Positions 21,086 through 32,122 of a stretch of 64,000 bases of DNA are shown piece after piece (position 1 is the stretch's first letter; every line of letters begins with the position of its first letter). The translations under genes and the position numbers were made by a program. The notes under the pieces were generated by a model that saw only the letters and a program-made list of their open reading frames with translations, made no database searches and had not been told where the DNA came from. The stretch is taken from positions 92,147,819 to 92,211,818 of the forward strand of contig NC_081555.1 of assembly GCF_963082655.1 (NCBI RefSeq), given 5' to 3'. The stretch comes from Stomoxys calcitrans (Eukaryota > Arthropoda > Insecta > Diptera > Muscidae).

Positions 21086-23125
21086 AGGTTGCGAACGTTC
21101 AACCTATCCCCAAAAAATGGTGGGGCGAACATCTCTGCGAATTACCGGCCAATTGCGATATGCTCCGCGCTCTCCAAGGTTATGCAGAGTATGGTTAACC
21201 ATCATCTTGTCAGATACTTAGAGTCCAATGGCCTTCTTAGCGATAGACAGTATGGGTTCCGCAGAAATCGCTCTACGGGAGACCTAATGGCATTTTCGTC
21301 GGAAACATGGAGTCGCTCTATCCATCAGTTTGTTGAGAATAAGGTTGTGGCTCTGGATATCTCCAAGACATTTGATAGGGTCTGACACGGTGCACTTTTA
21401 TCAAAGCTTGTCGTTTTTGGAGTCGGTAATAACTTCCTGCGATTTATATAGAGCTTTCTCAGAGATCGCACTATACGAGTTGTTGTAAAGGGGTTTTCAT
21501 CCGATGAGTATGCATTGACCGTAGGTGTGCCACAAGAATCTGTCCTTTCCCCTTTCCTATTTATACCCTCCACCATAGGATGGGGGGTATACTAATTTCG
21601 TCATTCTGTTTGTAACTACTCGAAATATTCGTCTGAGACCCCATAAAGTATATATATTCTTGATCGTCGCGAAATTCTAAGTCGATCTAGCCATGTCCGT
21701 CCATCTGTCTGTCGAAAGCACGCTAACTTCCGAAGGAGTAAAGCTAGCCGCTTGAAATTTTGCACAAATATTTCTTATTGGTGTAGGTCGGCTGGTATTG
21801 TAAGATGGCCATATCGGTCCATGTTTTGATATAGCTGCCATATAAACCGATCTTGGGTCTTGACTTATTGAGCCTCTAGAGTACGCAATTCTTATCCGAT
21901 TAGAATGAAATTTTGCACGTAGTATTTTGTTATGACATCCAACAACTGTGCCAAGTATGGTTCAAATCGGCTCATAACCTGATATAGCTGCCATATAAAC
22001 CGATCTTGTGTCTTGACTTCTTGAGCCTCTAGAGTGCGCAATTCTTATCCGATTGAAATGAAATTTCGCACGACGTGGTTTGTTATGATATCCAATAATT
22101 GTGCCAAGTATGGTTCAAATCGGTTTATAACCTGATATAGCTGCCATATAATCCGATCTTGGGTCTTGACTTCTTGAGCTTTTAGAGCGCGCAATTCTTA
22201 TCCGAATAGAATGAAATTTTGCACGACGTGTTTTATTATGATATCCAACAACTGTGCCAAGTATGGTTCAAATCGGTTCATAACCTGATATAGCTGTCAT
22301 ATAAACAGATCTGGGGACTCGACTTCTTGAGCTTCTAGAGGGCGCAATTCCTATCCGATTTGGCTGAAATTTTGCAAGACGTATTTTATTTTTAATTTCA
22401 ACAACTATGTCAAATAAGGTTCTAATCGGTTCATAACCTGATATAGCTGCCATATAAACCGATCTGGGATCTTGACTTCTTGAGCCCCTATAGGTCGCAA
22501 TTATTATCCGATTTGCCTGAAATTTTGTACGACGGATCCTCTCATGACCATCAACATACTTGTTTATTATGGTCTGAATCGGTCTATAGCCCGATACAGA
22601 TCCCATATAAAGCGATCTCTCTATTATACTTCTTGAGCCCCCAAAGGGCGCAATTGTTATTCGAATTGGCTGACATCATACACAGGTCTCCAACATATAA
22701 TTTAATTGTGGTCCAAACCGGACCATATCTTGATATCGCTCTAATAGCAGAGAAAATCTTTTCTTATATCCTTTTTTTGCCTAAGAAGAGATGCCGGAAA
22801 AAGAACTCGACAAATGTGATCCATGGTGGAGGGTATATAAGATTCGGCCCGGCCGAACTTAGCACGCTTTTACTTGTTCTTATTTTCATTGACGATCTAT
22901 TGGGTCAAACTTCGAATGCAGTCTACTCATTTACCGATAGCAGTAGTTTATGTCATTCATATTCATTCGACCATAGGCCCAGTCCTTAAAAAATTGTGGA
23001 CGGGAGGTGCATTTTGGACGTGACGCTCTCCCATGATTTGTTGGCCATTTCCGAGTGGGGTAAAATAAACAGAGTAGACTTTAACATACGGAAGACGCAG
23101 TGCTGTTTCTTGTCTCACAAGCGAT
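21086..23125 (+). pseudogene. Jockey/CR1-group LINE RT fragment, split by a repeat element
   Basis: 21089-21561 reads an RT: NYRPIAICSALSKVM, RYLESNGLLSDRQYGFRRNR, VVALDISKTFDRV, then SSDEYALTVGVPQ and SVLSPFLF. After the repeat element (21562-22878) it resumes at 22879 with LIFIDDLLGQTSNAVYSFTD, where family members carry the catalytic FADD box (here FTDS). A stop interrupts DRV-WHG near 21383. It ends near 23125 at a LOA fragment. The C-terminal region (LAISEWGKINRVDFN, KTQCCFLSHK) is short. The endonuclease is absent. Confidence 0.85.
21562..22878 (+). repeat. 153-bp-repeat element, family A (copy A2), complete
   Basis: The left end is TATACCCTCCACCATAGGAT, followed by GGGGGGTATAC to form a hairpin. 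A leader (CGAAATATTCGTCTGAGACC, GTCCGTCCATCTGTCTGTCG) follows, then six monomers with cores at about 21829, 21982, 22135, 22288, 22441 and 22593 (153-bp step). The right end is CCATGGTGGAGGGTATATAA, GATTCGGCCCGGCCGAAC and TTTTACTTGTT. The flanking LINE frame is continuous when the element is removed, with no target duplication beyond ambiguous T residues. Confidence 0.93.
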
Positions 23126-23129
23126 TCAG

Positions 23130-24407
23130 TGACCCACTACAATCGTAGGTTTCCTTCCAGGTTTCCTATCGTCGCCTCGATTATACCGTTATGGTATGAG
23201 CTGCTCCCATCCTCAATCTATTCTCCCATCGCCTCAAGTCTCATAGCCGCAGTGGCTGCCGCACACTTAATCTGTATGTCAATGGGTCGGGCGTGGGCGT
23301 GGTCCTATGGGACGGGACGCCTATGCCAAGATAACATGTTCTCTGAACCTGTTGTATGGTCCTTATGTTGCACTTTTTCTCCATAGCAGTCCTCCAAACT
23401 ACAGGGGCGTTAGTAAGTATTGGTCTAATCACGCTCCTATAGAGCCAGTGGACTATCCTCGGATTCAGGCTCGATTTTGAGCCTACGGCCCGTCTACATA
23501 GTGTCTAACATCTGTGAGCTTTCTCGGTACGCTCTCGAATGTGACACTTCCAATTCAGTTTCCTGTCCAAGATCACACCTAAGTATTTGACCTTGTTAGA
23601 TATCGAAATCATCTTATTGAGGAAACGTGGTGCGTTAAATTGGCCCACCTTCGTCTTCCTGGTGAACAGGTTTTCTTAGGGTTAACATTGAGACCTCTGG
23701 TTCTAGCCCAGTCATATGCCATATGCAAGACCCTTTCGGCCCTTCTGCATAGCTCATTTGGATCCTTACCCCTTAGAAGTATTGGGTTGCCCAAAAAGTA
23801 ATTGCGGATTTTTTAAAAGAAAGTAAATGCATTTTTAATAAAACTTAGAATGAACTTTTATCAAATATACTTTTTTACGCTTTTTTCTAAAGCAAGCTAA
23901 AAGTAACAGCTGATAACTGACAGAAGAAAGAATGCAATTACAGAGTCACAAGCTGTGAAAAAATTTGTCAACGCTGACTATATGAAAAATCCGCAATTAC
24001 TTTTTAGGCAACCCAATATTATAAGATCGTTTGCCTAGCAGGCGGGTTCATGTCCTTCCTCAGTCAGCATCCGTAATAGGTCATTTATGGTGGTCACCCA
24101 TCGAAGTGGTGGTAAAATGCCCCCCCGTGGTATGCCTTGTGTCACTTTTTCCCATATATCTGTGCCACGGGACACACAATTTATCCACCGGTTCCTTAGC
24201 ATATGGTTTATCCAGTCTCTAAGGACCTGGTCCACCCGGAACTGTTCTAAGGATTGGATCAGTGTGTCGGTCCGCATATTGTTAAAAGCCCCCTCGATGT
24301 CAATGCATACCGCCAGCGTGTACGTTTTGGCATCGAAGGATTCTTGTATTTTATGCACAACCTCGTGCAGGGCAGTCTCCACCGACCTTCCATTGTTGGA
24401 CATAGTT
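23130..24407 (-). pseudogene. LOA-like LINE fragment (copy 2), split by a MITE
   Basis: The minus strand carries RT palm at 24403-24035 (RSVETALHEVVHKIQESFDA, AVCIDIEGAFNNMRTDTLIQ, GIPRGGILPPL, TINDLLRMLTEEGHEPAC), the MITE, then ILLRGKDPNELCRRAERVLH and post-RT to about 23130. The catalytic box reads ANDLI in place of YADD-like sequence and a stop precedes it. The MITE sits immediately after. RNase H and 3' end are missing. Confidence 0.85.
23782..24016. mobile_element. mariner-type MITE (copy 2)
   Basis: Same orientation and about 95 percent the same sequence as the copy at 17.7 kb by eye. Terminal TTGGGTTGCCCAAAAAGTAA has its inverse at the right end, and TA flanks it at 23780-23781 and 24017-24018. 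No coding capacity. Confidence 0.93.
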
Positions 24408-24469
24408 TAATTTTTTTATCAAAACTTTTATGTAAATTTTGTATAGTGTTTTATAAGAAAATATTTTGT

Positions 24470-24650
24470 CTACACATGGTTTTCTTCTGTTTGGCTGATT
24501 TTAATATTTGGAGTAGTAGGTTGGCCACCATAACGCGTGTTGCCTTTAATGCTTGGTGATGTAATTACTCTTTCATTTGCATCTCTTCTTTTTTGCTGTA
24601 TCGTTGTATAAAGTCCTTTGCTTGCCCCATAGCTGGCTCTCTCCATAAGA
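24470..24650 (-). CDS. Candidate terminal exon of an unknown host gene
   Basis: On the minus strand a plausible 3' splice site (branch-like TTTAATC, then TTTTAATCTTTTAG) ends at 24651. The following 181 nt read LMERASYGASKGLYTTIQQK and continue for 57 codons to a TAG at 24472-24470 (end ...SQTEENHV). Composition is protein-like and unrelated to the transposons here. A second frame of the same exon (REPAMGQAKDFIQRYSKKEE) is also protein-like but stops earlier, after about 27 codons. The following minus-strand DNA is A/T-rich with an ATTAAA word before a LOA fragment begins near 24407. I do not recognise the protein. No upstream exon was found, so this may be chance. Confidence 0.3.
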
Positions 24651-24660
24651 CTAAAAGATT

Positions 24661-25083
24661 AAAATGTGATTAAACATATTCGAAATATACAAGCAGTTCA
24701 TTTAATAGGCTAGCATTAAATTTTGTTAACACATTTTGCAAAAGGATATTCCGAATGAAAGTCTACTGGAATTGAGAAAAGTGTGTTTCTCTATCCATAT
24801 GGAATTTATTTGCAGGTTTAATAAAGTTTTTTTTTCAGTTGAAAAATATATTAAATTTTTGTTTGTTCGATTGGATCTAATATTCGTTTCAAAGCATTTT
24901 GAGTCCATATGCAGTATAGCACATACTAAAATTTCACCAGAACTTTTCGTAGAGATTAAACTTTTGAGTTGTTATGTACTTTTGTAAACTTTTGAACGTA
25001 TTAGATCAAGGTATTTGTAAAAAGGATGGCGAATAAATCACCAAATCTTTCTGAGGGCTAAGAAACTCATGCATATGTAAAAA
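24661..25083. other. Unique AT-rich DNA, no gene seen
   Basis: Short open frames of 60-83 codons exist on both strands over the same bases and have no recognisable feature. If the exon at 24470-24650 is real, this is intron. Confidence 0.4.
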
Positions 25084-25365
25084 ATGTAAATTTGCCCATG
25101 AACATTCCATTAGCAAACAGAGGCAAACTTCTCACATATCAATGAGTGCTGCCCACTCATTGATAAGGGACCTCCTTTTGCGTACCTTAGTGCAACACCT
25201 CTTTGGGGAGAAGGTTTTATACGGCCTAATGCCTCACAAATGTCACCAACATTAGGAGAGGACAACCACAGCTGAAATTTTTTCTGATGTTTTCGTCAGG
25301 ATTCGAACCCAGGTATTGAGTATCATAGGCGGACATGCTAATTTCTGCCCTACGGTGACCTTCTC
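25084..25365 (-). mobile_element. tRNA-derived SINE, diverged
   Basis: The tail (GCCCATGAACATTCCATTAG) lies left and the head (TTTCTGCCCTACGGTGACC) right. The B box GATTCGAACCC is retained. Confidence 0.88.
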
Positions 25366-25527
25366 CTTCTTTGGGGAGAAGGTTTTACACGGCATAATGC
25401 CTCACAAATGTCGCCAACATTAGGAGAGGACAACCACAGATGAAATTTTTTCTGATGTTTTCGTCAGGATTCGAACCCAGGTATTGAGTGTCATAGGCGG
25501 ACATGCTCATTTCTGCACTACGGTGAC
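25366..25527 (-). repeat. Tandem duplicate of the SINE head half
   Basis: Repeats the adjacent copy from CTTTGGGGAGAAGGTTTTA through the head at a 168-bp offset (25201 against 25369), with only scattered differences. The tail is missing, so it is a local duplication and not a new insertion. Confidence 0.85.
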
Positions 25528-25556
25528 CTCGACTATGAATAAATGTGAGGAACAGG

Positions 25557-25826
25557 GGAAAACTTCCCACATATCAACGAGTGCAGTCCGATTCAAGTTT
25601 AAGCTCAATGATATGTGGCCTCCTTTTTACAGCTGAGTCCAAACGGCGTACCTCAGTGCGACACCTTTTTGGAGAGAAGTTTTACATGGCATAGTACCTC
25701 ACAAATGTTGCCAGCATTAGGTGGGGAACACCACCGCTGAAAATTATTTTCTAATGGTCTCGCCAGAATTCGAACCCAGGCGTTCAGCGTCATAGGCGGA
25801 CATGCTAACCTCTGCACTACGGTGGC
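25557..25826 (-). mobile_element. tRNA-derived SINE, near full length
   Basis: It runs from a tail at about 25557 (GGGGAAAACTTCCCACATAT) to the head CTCTGCACTACGGTGGCC near 25826. It makes a cluster of three same-strand SINE units within 750 bp. Confidence 0.88.
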
Positions 25827-25909
25827 CTCACAGCAGCGGTCGCAGCAATTTTTTCTTGTCGCAATGTCCAGAGGGAAAAGTGTAGCGTTATCGACCTCAG
25901 TGTGGCTGT

Positions 25910-26640
25910 GATGTTAGGTTAGGTTGAAGAAAGGGTAGAGATATTAATCTGCCCCATGCCACTATACACTTAAGCCAGTAATCGGCTTGTTGTGTGCTCT
26001 AAAAAACTAAAAGGTAACTTCGAAAAACAAATTTTTTTGGAGATAGGAATTTCGTGTTAAAATCCTTAATTGTTTTCCATACCACTGCCCTAAGTAGGTT
26101 CATGTCTGGTATCGTGTTCCTACCTAAGTACCGGTGTCTGTAAGCCGGTGTCATAGGAAATGCTCCAACGTCTCTTCCTCTTTCCCACATGCCATCACTT
26201 GCCGCACCGATTTTGCTCGTAGTCCATTGTGTCCCGTTATGACACCAAAAGCTATACTGACCTCCTTCTTACTTCCCTCGTCCTCTTGCGATCCGGATCA
26301 CCCCATAGGATTTTCGCCGTCCGACCGACTGTTTCGCTGTGGGCGTTTGTCGCCCACTCCCTTAGATCGGACTGCGTCGACCCGAAAGGCTTTGGTTAAC
26401 CAAGTTTATCGACGGCAGTTCTCTGGCCTTCACTGCCAAATCGTGTGCCCTCCCATTCCCACTTACTCCGTTATGTCTCGGCACCCAAACGATGCGGATT
26501 GCGATATCCTCAGAAAAGGCGTTAATCTCCTTCTTAAACTGCAAGACTGTTCGTGACCTTACCGTCCTGGTTGTTATTGCCCTTATGGCAATTTTACTGT
26601 CGGTAAAGATGTTCACACTCGACGTCGTGCGGACACATAG
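25910..26640 (-). pseudogene. LOA-like LINE 3' end with RNase H C-terminus (copy 3)
   Basis: The 3' terminus is near 25915 (TTAGGTTAGGTTGAAGAAAG), then the shared 3' UTR with GCCAGTAATCGGCTTGTTGT. Upstream on the minus strand are a Cys/His box region and RNase H pieces (NIFTDSKIAIRAITTRTVRS, IRIVWVPRHNGVSGN, LAVKARELPSINLVN). Frameshifts are present. It is cut at 26640 by another LOA fragment. Confidence 0.85.
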
Positions 26641-27070
26641 GACTACATGTGTCCCGATCTGATACGGACAGCTATACTGACCTCCTTCTTACTTTCTTTC
26701 AGTTGTAGCCTCGCCCTCTCACGATTCGTATCACACCGTATCACGTCCTACCGACTATTTCGCTGTTCCACCGTGCTACATGCGCATTCATGGCCCACGG
26801 TCTTAACTCGGACTGCATCGATCCGAAAAGCTTGGGGTTAATCAAGTTTATTGACCACAGTCCTCTGGCTTCAACTCGTCTGCCCTTTCATACCCCCTTA
26901 CTTCGTCATGGCCCGTCATCCAAACGATTTGCCATCCTCAGAGAAGGCGTTTATCTCCTTCTTACACTGCAAGACTGTTTGTGACCTTACCGTCCTGGTT
27001 GTTATTGCGCTTATGGCCATTTTACTGTCCGAAAAGTTGTTTACACTCGACGTTCTCGCGTTAGTACTAC
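26641..27070 (-). pseudogene. LOA-like LINE RNase H fragment (copy 4)
   Basis: It repeats the same RNase H to Cys/His segment as the neighbouring fragment, on the same strand and directly abutting it, and is more decayed. The order suggests either a tandem duplication or two independent 5'-truncated insertions. Confidence 0.75.
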
Positions 27071-27074
27071 ACTA

Positions 27075-27255
27075 ATGTATAAACAAACTATCCTTGGATC
27101 TGACTGAGTATTGAAAAGAGGATGGAATTTTGATTCACCGTCCACCAGATAATAACACCATATAACATGTAAAGCCTGACAACCACAGTATACACTCTGT
27201 GCATGGCACACGGTTTAAACCCTCTAACATTTGTTAATGGCTCCCTTGCAGGTTT
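27075..27255 (-). pseudogene. Second LOA family, post-RT fragment
   Basis: Matches 20100-20275 by eye (CTTGGATCTGACTGAGTATT, GTCCACCAGATAATAACACC, ATGGCACACGGTTTAAACCC, TAATGGCTCCCTTGCAGGT). No open frame remains. Confidence 0.7.
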
Positions 27256-27824
27256 ATTGGATAACTAGCTGGTCCATTACAAATGAAATGACTATGGCGG
27301 TGGGTATAAAAATAAATTTGATATAACCGAAATATTGCACAGATACTTAATATTGATGTAGGTAGTTGGGGATTGCAAATGGGCCATATCGGTTCAGATT
27401 TAGATATGGGTCCCATATAAACCCATCTCCCGATTTGACTTCTTGAGCGCTTACAAGCCGTAATGTTTGTCCGATTTGGCTGCAATTGAACGCATGTATC
27501 GTTCCGTTCTGGTTATGAGATGAGTTCCGGTTATGAGATGAGTCGTCCCTGAAACACTTGGCCATAAAACAGATATCAGATTTTAGCCCCTTTTTGCCAT
27601 ATTCGACAAATATGTCCAGTTTGAGGGGTATGTAGGGTGGGACGGCCATCCACGCACTTAGCCTTATTGCCATAAAAGGCAAACATATCTGGTTTGTAGG
27701 GAGTTAAGGGGCGGACCCTGAAATGATATCAGCACCGTGCTATGCAGGGCTACGGGTCTCGCTCAGATCCACACAATACATTCAAAATCATATATCAATG
27801 CTAACACTTGGGATACCACATTTT
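27256..27824. other. Repeat scraps, no gene
   Basis: One 153-bp-type monomer lies at about 27345-27500 (GGGCCATATCGGTTCAGATT, CCCGATTTGACTTCTTGAGC). The following 27580-27720 has a doubled AAACATATCTGGTTTGTAGG-like block of about 85 bp. No coding signal. Confidence 0.5.
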
Positions 27825-28971
27825 TATATCCTCAACCATAGGATGGGGGTATACTAATTTCGTCATTCTGTGTGTAACTACTCGAAATATTCGTGTGAGA
27901 CCCCATAAAGTATATATGTATATTCTTGATCGTCGTGACATTTTATGTCGATCTAGCCATGACCGTCCGTCTGTCCGTCCATCCGTCCGTCTGTCTGTCG
28001 AAATCACGCTAACTTTCGAAGGAGTAAAGCTAGCCGCTTGAAATTTTGCACATGGCCATATCAGTCCATGTTTTGATATAGCTGCCATATAAACCGATCT
28101 TAGGTCTTGACTTCTTGTGCCTCTAGAGGGCGCATTTCTTATCCGATTTGAATGAATTTTTGCACGAAGTATTTTGTTATGATATCCAACAACTGTGCCA
28201 AGTATGGTTCAAATCGGTCCATAACCTGATATAGCTGCCATATAAACCGATCTTGAAACTTGAGTTCTTGAGCCTCTAGAGGGCTCAATTCTTATCCGAT
28301 TGGAATGAAATTTTGCACGATATGTTTCGCTATGACTTCCAACAACTGTGCTAAATTAGGTTCAAATCGGTTAATAACCTGATATAGCTGCCATATAAAC
28401 CGATCTTGAATCTTGACTTCTTGAGCCTCTAGAGGGCGCAATTCTTATCCGATTTTAACGAATTTTGCACGAAGTATTTTGTTATGATATAGAACAACTG
28501 TGCCAAGTATGGCTAAAATCGGTCTATAACCTGATATAGCTGCCATATAAACCGATATGGGGACTTGACTTCTTGAGCTTCTAGAGGGCGCAATTATTAT
28601 CCGATTTGCCTGAAATTTTGTACGACGGATCCTCTCATGACCATCAACATACGTGTTTATTATGGACTGTATCGGTCTATAGCCTGATACAGCTCCCATA
28701 TAAATCGGTCTCTCTATTTTACTTCTTGAGCCCCCAAAGGGAGCAATTCTTATTCGAATTGGCTAACATTTTACACAGGTCTCCAACATATAATTTAATT
28801 GTGGTCCGAACCGGACCACATCTTGATATCGCTCTAATAGTAGAACAAATCTTTTCTTTTATCCTTTCTTTGCCTAAGAAGAGATGCCCGGAAAAGAACT
28901 CGACAAATGCGATCCATGGTGGATGGTATATAAGATTCGGCCCGGCCGAACATAGCACGTTTTTACTCGTT
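27825..28971 (+). repeat. 153-bp-repeat element, family A (copy A3)
   Basis: The left end is TATATCCTCAACCATAGGAT with GGGGGTATAC. A leader with multiple GTCCGTCTGTCC-type steps follows (27962-28000), then five to six monomers of the family A block. The right end is GATGGTATATAAGATTCGG, CCCGGCCGAAC and a TTTTTACTCGTT terminus. Monomers keep TTGACTTCTTGAGCCTCTAG. Confidence 0.9.
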
Positions 28972-28984
28972 AAAGATCCGCTAG

Positions 28985-29600
28985 TCCTCCTGTGTCTATC
29001 CCAAATTGAGGGTAAACATTTTACTCTCAGACACCAAGGAATACATTTTTGTTTCAGATTTATGCTCTACTTTTAAATACGTTTCATTTGATACCCGTAT
29101 TGCCCAAAGGCCCGACACTAGAAGTGACATTTTTGTGCCAAGTACGCACTCTACTATTAAATACCGCTCATTTGATACCCATATTGCCCAAAGCGGTAAA
29201 AGTGTCCTGTTGGGTGGTGTTTTTAGGTGTGAATACCTTTCATTTGATACCCATATTGTCCCAATCGGCAAACATGTCCGTTCGGGTGGGTTTTGGGATG
29301 GGGCGTTCCCCCAAGTTATTTGATCCCAACATTTTTTACCAATTTCGTGTTTTTGGGGTACCATAAGGTGGCATAAATTTAGCTTAAATCGATGCAGTCA
29401 TCGCCGAGATCTGGCGTTTTTAAAAGTGGTGGTGAGGGGGAGGGTCCGCCCCCCTTCGGATATCAAATTCACTAAGGCCTCAAACTCTACCATCTGTGAA
29501 AATTGCATGAAAATCGATTCAGCCGTTATTGAGTCTATACGGAACAGATAAACAAACTAAAAAACAAAGTGCAACAATTTAATTTTTGTATATAAGATAA
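28985..29600 (+). repeat. Dispersed repeat, family F (copy 1)
   Basis: It starts with GACACCAAGGAATACATTT and has three CATTTGATACCC...ATTG units at about 29087, 29169 and 29239. It continues with GTCCGTTCGGGTGGGTTTTG, a GGTACCATAAGGTGGCATA block, a GC-rich CCGCCCCCCTTCGGATATC segment and a tail CAGCCGTTATTGAGTCTATA. It pairs with the inverted copy at 31.6-32.1 kb. No ORF. Possibly another Helitron-like or foldback element; class unknown. Confidence 0.75.
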
Positions 29601-30552
29601 TTGCCATATACGCCCTGTCCATAGTGTTGGATTTAAAGTTAATAAATATTTTTATTGCCTTGAGCTTAAGCATTTCAGCTTGTCGTGAGCTGTAAATGCG
29701 CTTATCCTCCAATTTGACTCCGCCTCAACAACGTTTTAATTAACTTAACTTTTTTCTTCGCCTTAATTGTTGATAATATTAAATTGCTTAAATGGTAATA
29801 AGAGTGCATTCTCCTATGACGGCAGATGTTTAATTAAGTGGCAGAGATTTTTTAATCACCACCGTCAGTCCATAAATAAAATTGTAATTTATTAATTCTG
29901 TCTGTTTGGTGGTCGAGGCTTCGTTGAAACCAATTTTCTGTGTGTTTCGTTCATCCCCACAATTGGTGGCATTAATGATTTATTTTGTAACTGACATTTT
30001 ACATGAAATTCATGAATAATAATCTCACAGTCAATTCCTGCTTCCTCGCCAGCCAATCATTGCTGCCGCCCAATGAATGCAGCCAGCCACTTGTTGCTGT
30101 GCTCATTGCTCATGTACCCTTTTGTAAGGGTTTATTGAATTTTTAACACTTGGAGTAAATATTTTAAACATATTTCCAGTGAATTTCTGTTTTGTCCTCA
30201 AAGATGTTGTTGTCCGCACAACAACTGCCACCAACCGCATCATCCCTACAATGTGGTGCTGTTGTGGTCATTGCACAAAAAGGGGCACAACAAGGGCCAT
30301 ATTAAAATGTGGCAAGTAAATAATGAATAATGATTCCAATTACGTGGCATTTATGTATTTGTATTTGCGTTTGTATTCGTTGTTTTTTTTTCTTTTTTTC
30401 CTTTGCGACTTTGATTGTTTGGTGTTTGCGACTATGGCTTTAAGTTGGGCCACAGTGCAAACACATAGGTGCATCGGTTTGGGTGAAACCTACCCAGTAG
30501 GAAATGATACTGACATCGCATTTCCATAGAGATAATTCATCTTCTTATATAT
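29601..30552. other. Unique AT-rich DNA, no gene seen
   Basis: No transposon signature apart from a possible scrap of the second LOA family at 29590-29645 (GTGTTGGATTTAAAGTT). No exon was supported. It could be intron or intergenic DNA. Confidence 0.45.
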
Positions 30553-31598
30553 AACAAGTAAAAGCGTGCTAAGTTCGACCGGACTGAATCTTATATACCC
30601 TCCACCATGGATTGCATTTGTCGAGTTCTTTTCCCGGCATCTCTTCTTAGGCACAAAAAGGATAGAAGAACAGATTTGTTCTGCTATTAGAGCGATATCA
30701 AGATATGGCCCGGTTTGGACAACAATTAAATTATATGTTGGAGACCTGTGTAAAATGTCAGCCAATTCGAATAAGAATCGCGTCCTTTGGGGGCTCAAGA
30801 AGTAAAATAGAGAGATTGATTTTTATTTGAGCTGTATCAGGCTATAGACCGATTCAGACCATAATAAACACGTATGTTGATGGTCATGAGAGGATCCGTT
30901 GTACAAAATTTCAGGCAAATCGGATAATAATTGCGACCTCTAGAGGCTCAATAAGTCAAGATCCCAGATCGGTTTATATGGCCGCTATATCAGGTTATTG
31001 ACCCATTTGCACCGTATTTGGCACAGTTGTTGAAAGTAAGATAAAAATACGTCATGCAAAATTTCAGGCAAGTCGGATAATAATTGCGCCCTTTAGAGGC
31101 TCAAGAAGTCAAGACCCGAGATCGGTTTATATGGCAGCTATAACAGGTTGTTAACCGATTTGAACCATACTTGGCACAGTTGTTGGATATCATAACAAAA
31201 CACGTCATGCAAAATTTCATTCCAATCGGATGAGAATTGCGCCCTCTAGAGGCCGATGAAGTCAAGACCCATGATTGGTTTATATGGCAGCTATATCAAA
31301 ACATGGACCGATTTGGCCCATTTACAATCCCAACCGATCTACACCAATAAGAAGTATTTGTGCAAAATTTCAATCGGCTAGCTCTACTACTTCAAAAGTT
31401 AGCGTGCTTTCGACAGTCAGAAGGATGGACGGACAGACGGATGGACGGACAGACGGACGGACATGGCTAGTTCGACTTAAAATGTCACGACGATCAAGAA
31501 TATGTATACTTTATGGGATCTTAGACGCATGTTTCGCGGTGTTACAAACAGAATGACGAAATTAGTATACCCCCATCCTATGGTGGGGGGTATAAAAA
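30553..31598 (-). repeat. 153-bp-repeat element, family A (copy A4)
   Basis: The inverted right end is AACAAGTAAAAGCGTGCTAA, with a decayed palindrome (GTTCGACCGGACTGAA) and TATACCCTCCACCATGG. Monomers follow in reverse (CAAATCGGATAATAATTGCG), then a leader with GGACGGACAGACGGATGG steps. The left end in reverse is ATACCCCCATCCTATGGTGG and GGTATAAAAA. Confidence 0.9.
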
Positions 31599-32122
31599 TC
31601 CATTTGTGTTTGTTTGTGTGTTCCTTATAGACTCGAAAACGGCTGAACCGATTTTCATGAAATTTTCACAGATGGTAGAGTTTGGGTCCGCGGTGAAAAT
31701 AGGGTACTAAATTTTTTGATATCCGAAGGGGGGGCGGATCCTCCCCCATACCCTTATTTTCAAAAACGTCAGATCTCGGAGATACGTGCACCGATTTAAG
31801 AGAAATTTTGTATGCCACCTTATGGTACCCCAAAAACACGAAATTGGTATAAAATTTTTGGGTCCCATAACCTGGGGGACGCCCCATCCCAAAGCCCACC
31901 CAGGCGGACATGTTTACCGATTGAGACAATATGGGTATCAAATGAAAGCTATTTAAGAGTAGAGTACAAACTTGTTATACTAATTTTGCCCAAAGTGTTC
32001 GGGGGGTCCCCCATACCAAACCCCAACAGAACCCCCTTTGGCAATATGGGTATCAAATGAAAGTTATTTTAAAGAAGAGTACAAATCTGAAATAGAAATG
32101 TATTCCTTGATGTCCGATATCC
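31599..32122 (-). repeat. Dispersed repeat, family F (copy 2)
   Basis: The inverse of copy 1 by eye: CGGCTGAACCGATTTTCATG, GGGGGGGCGGATCCTCCCCC, ATGGTACCCCAAAAACACGA, two TGGGTATCAAATGAAAG units, and a terminus GAAATGTATTCCTTGATGTC matching the copy 1 start. It abuts repeat element A4 directly on one side and a LOA fragment on the other. Confidence 0.75.
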
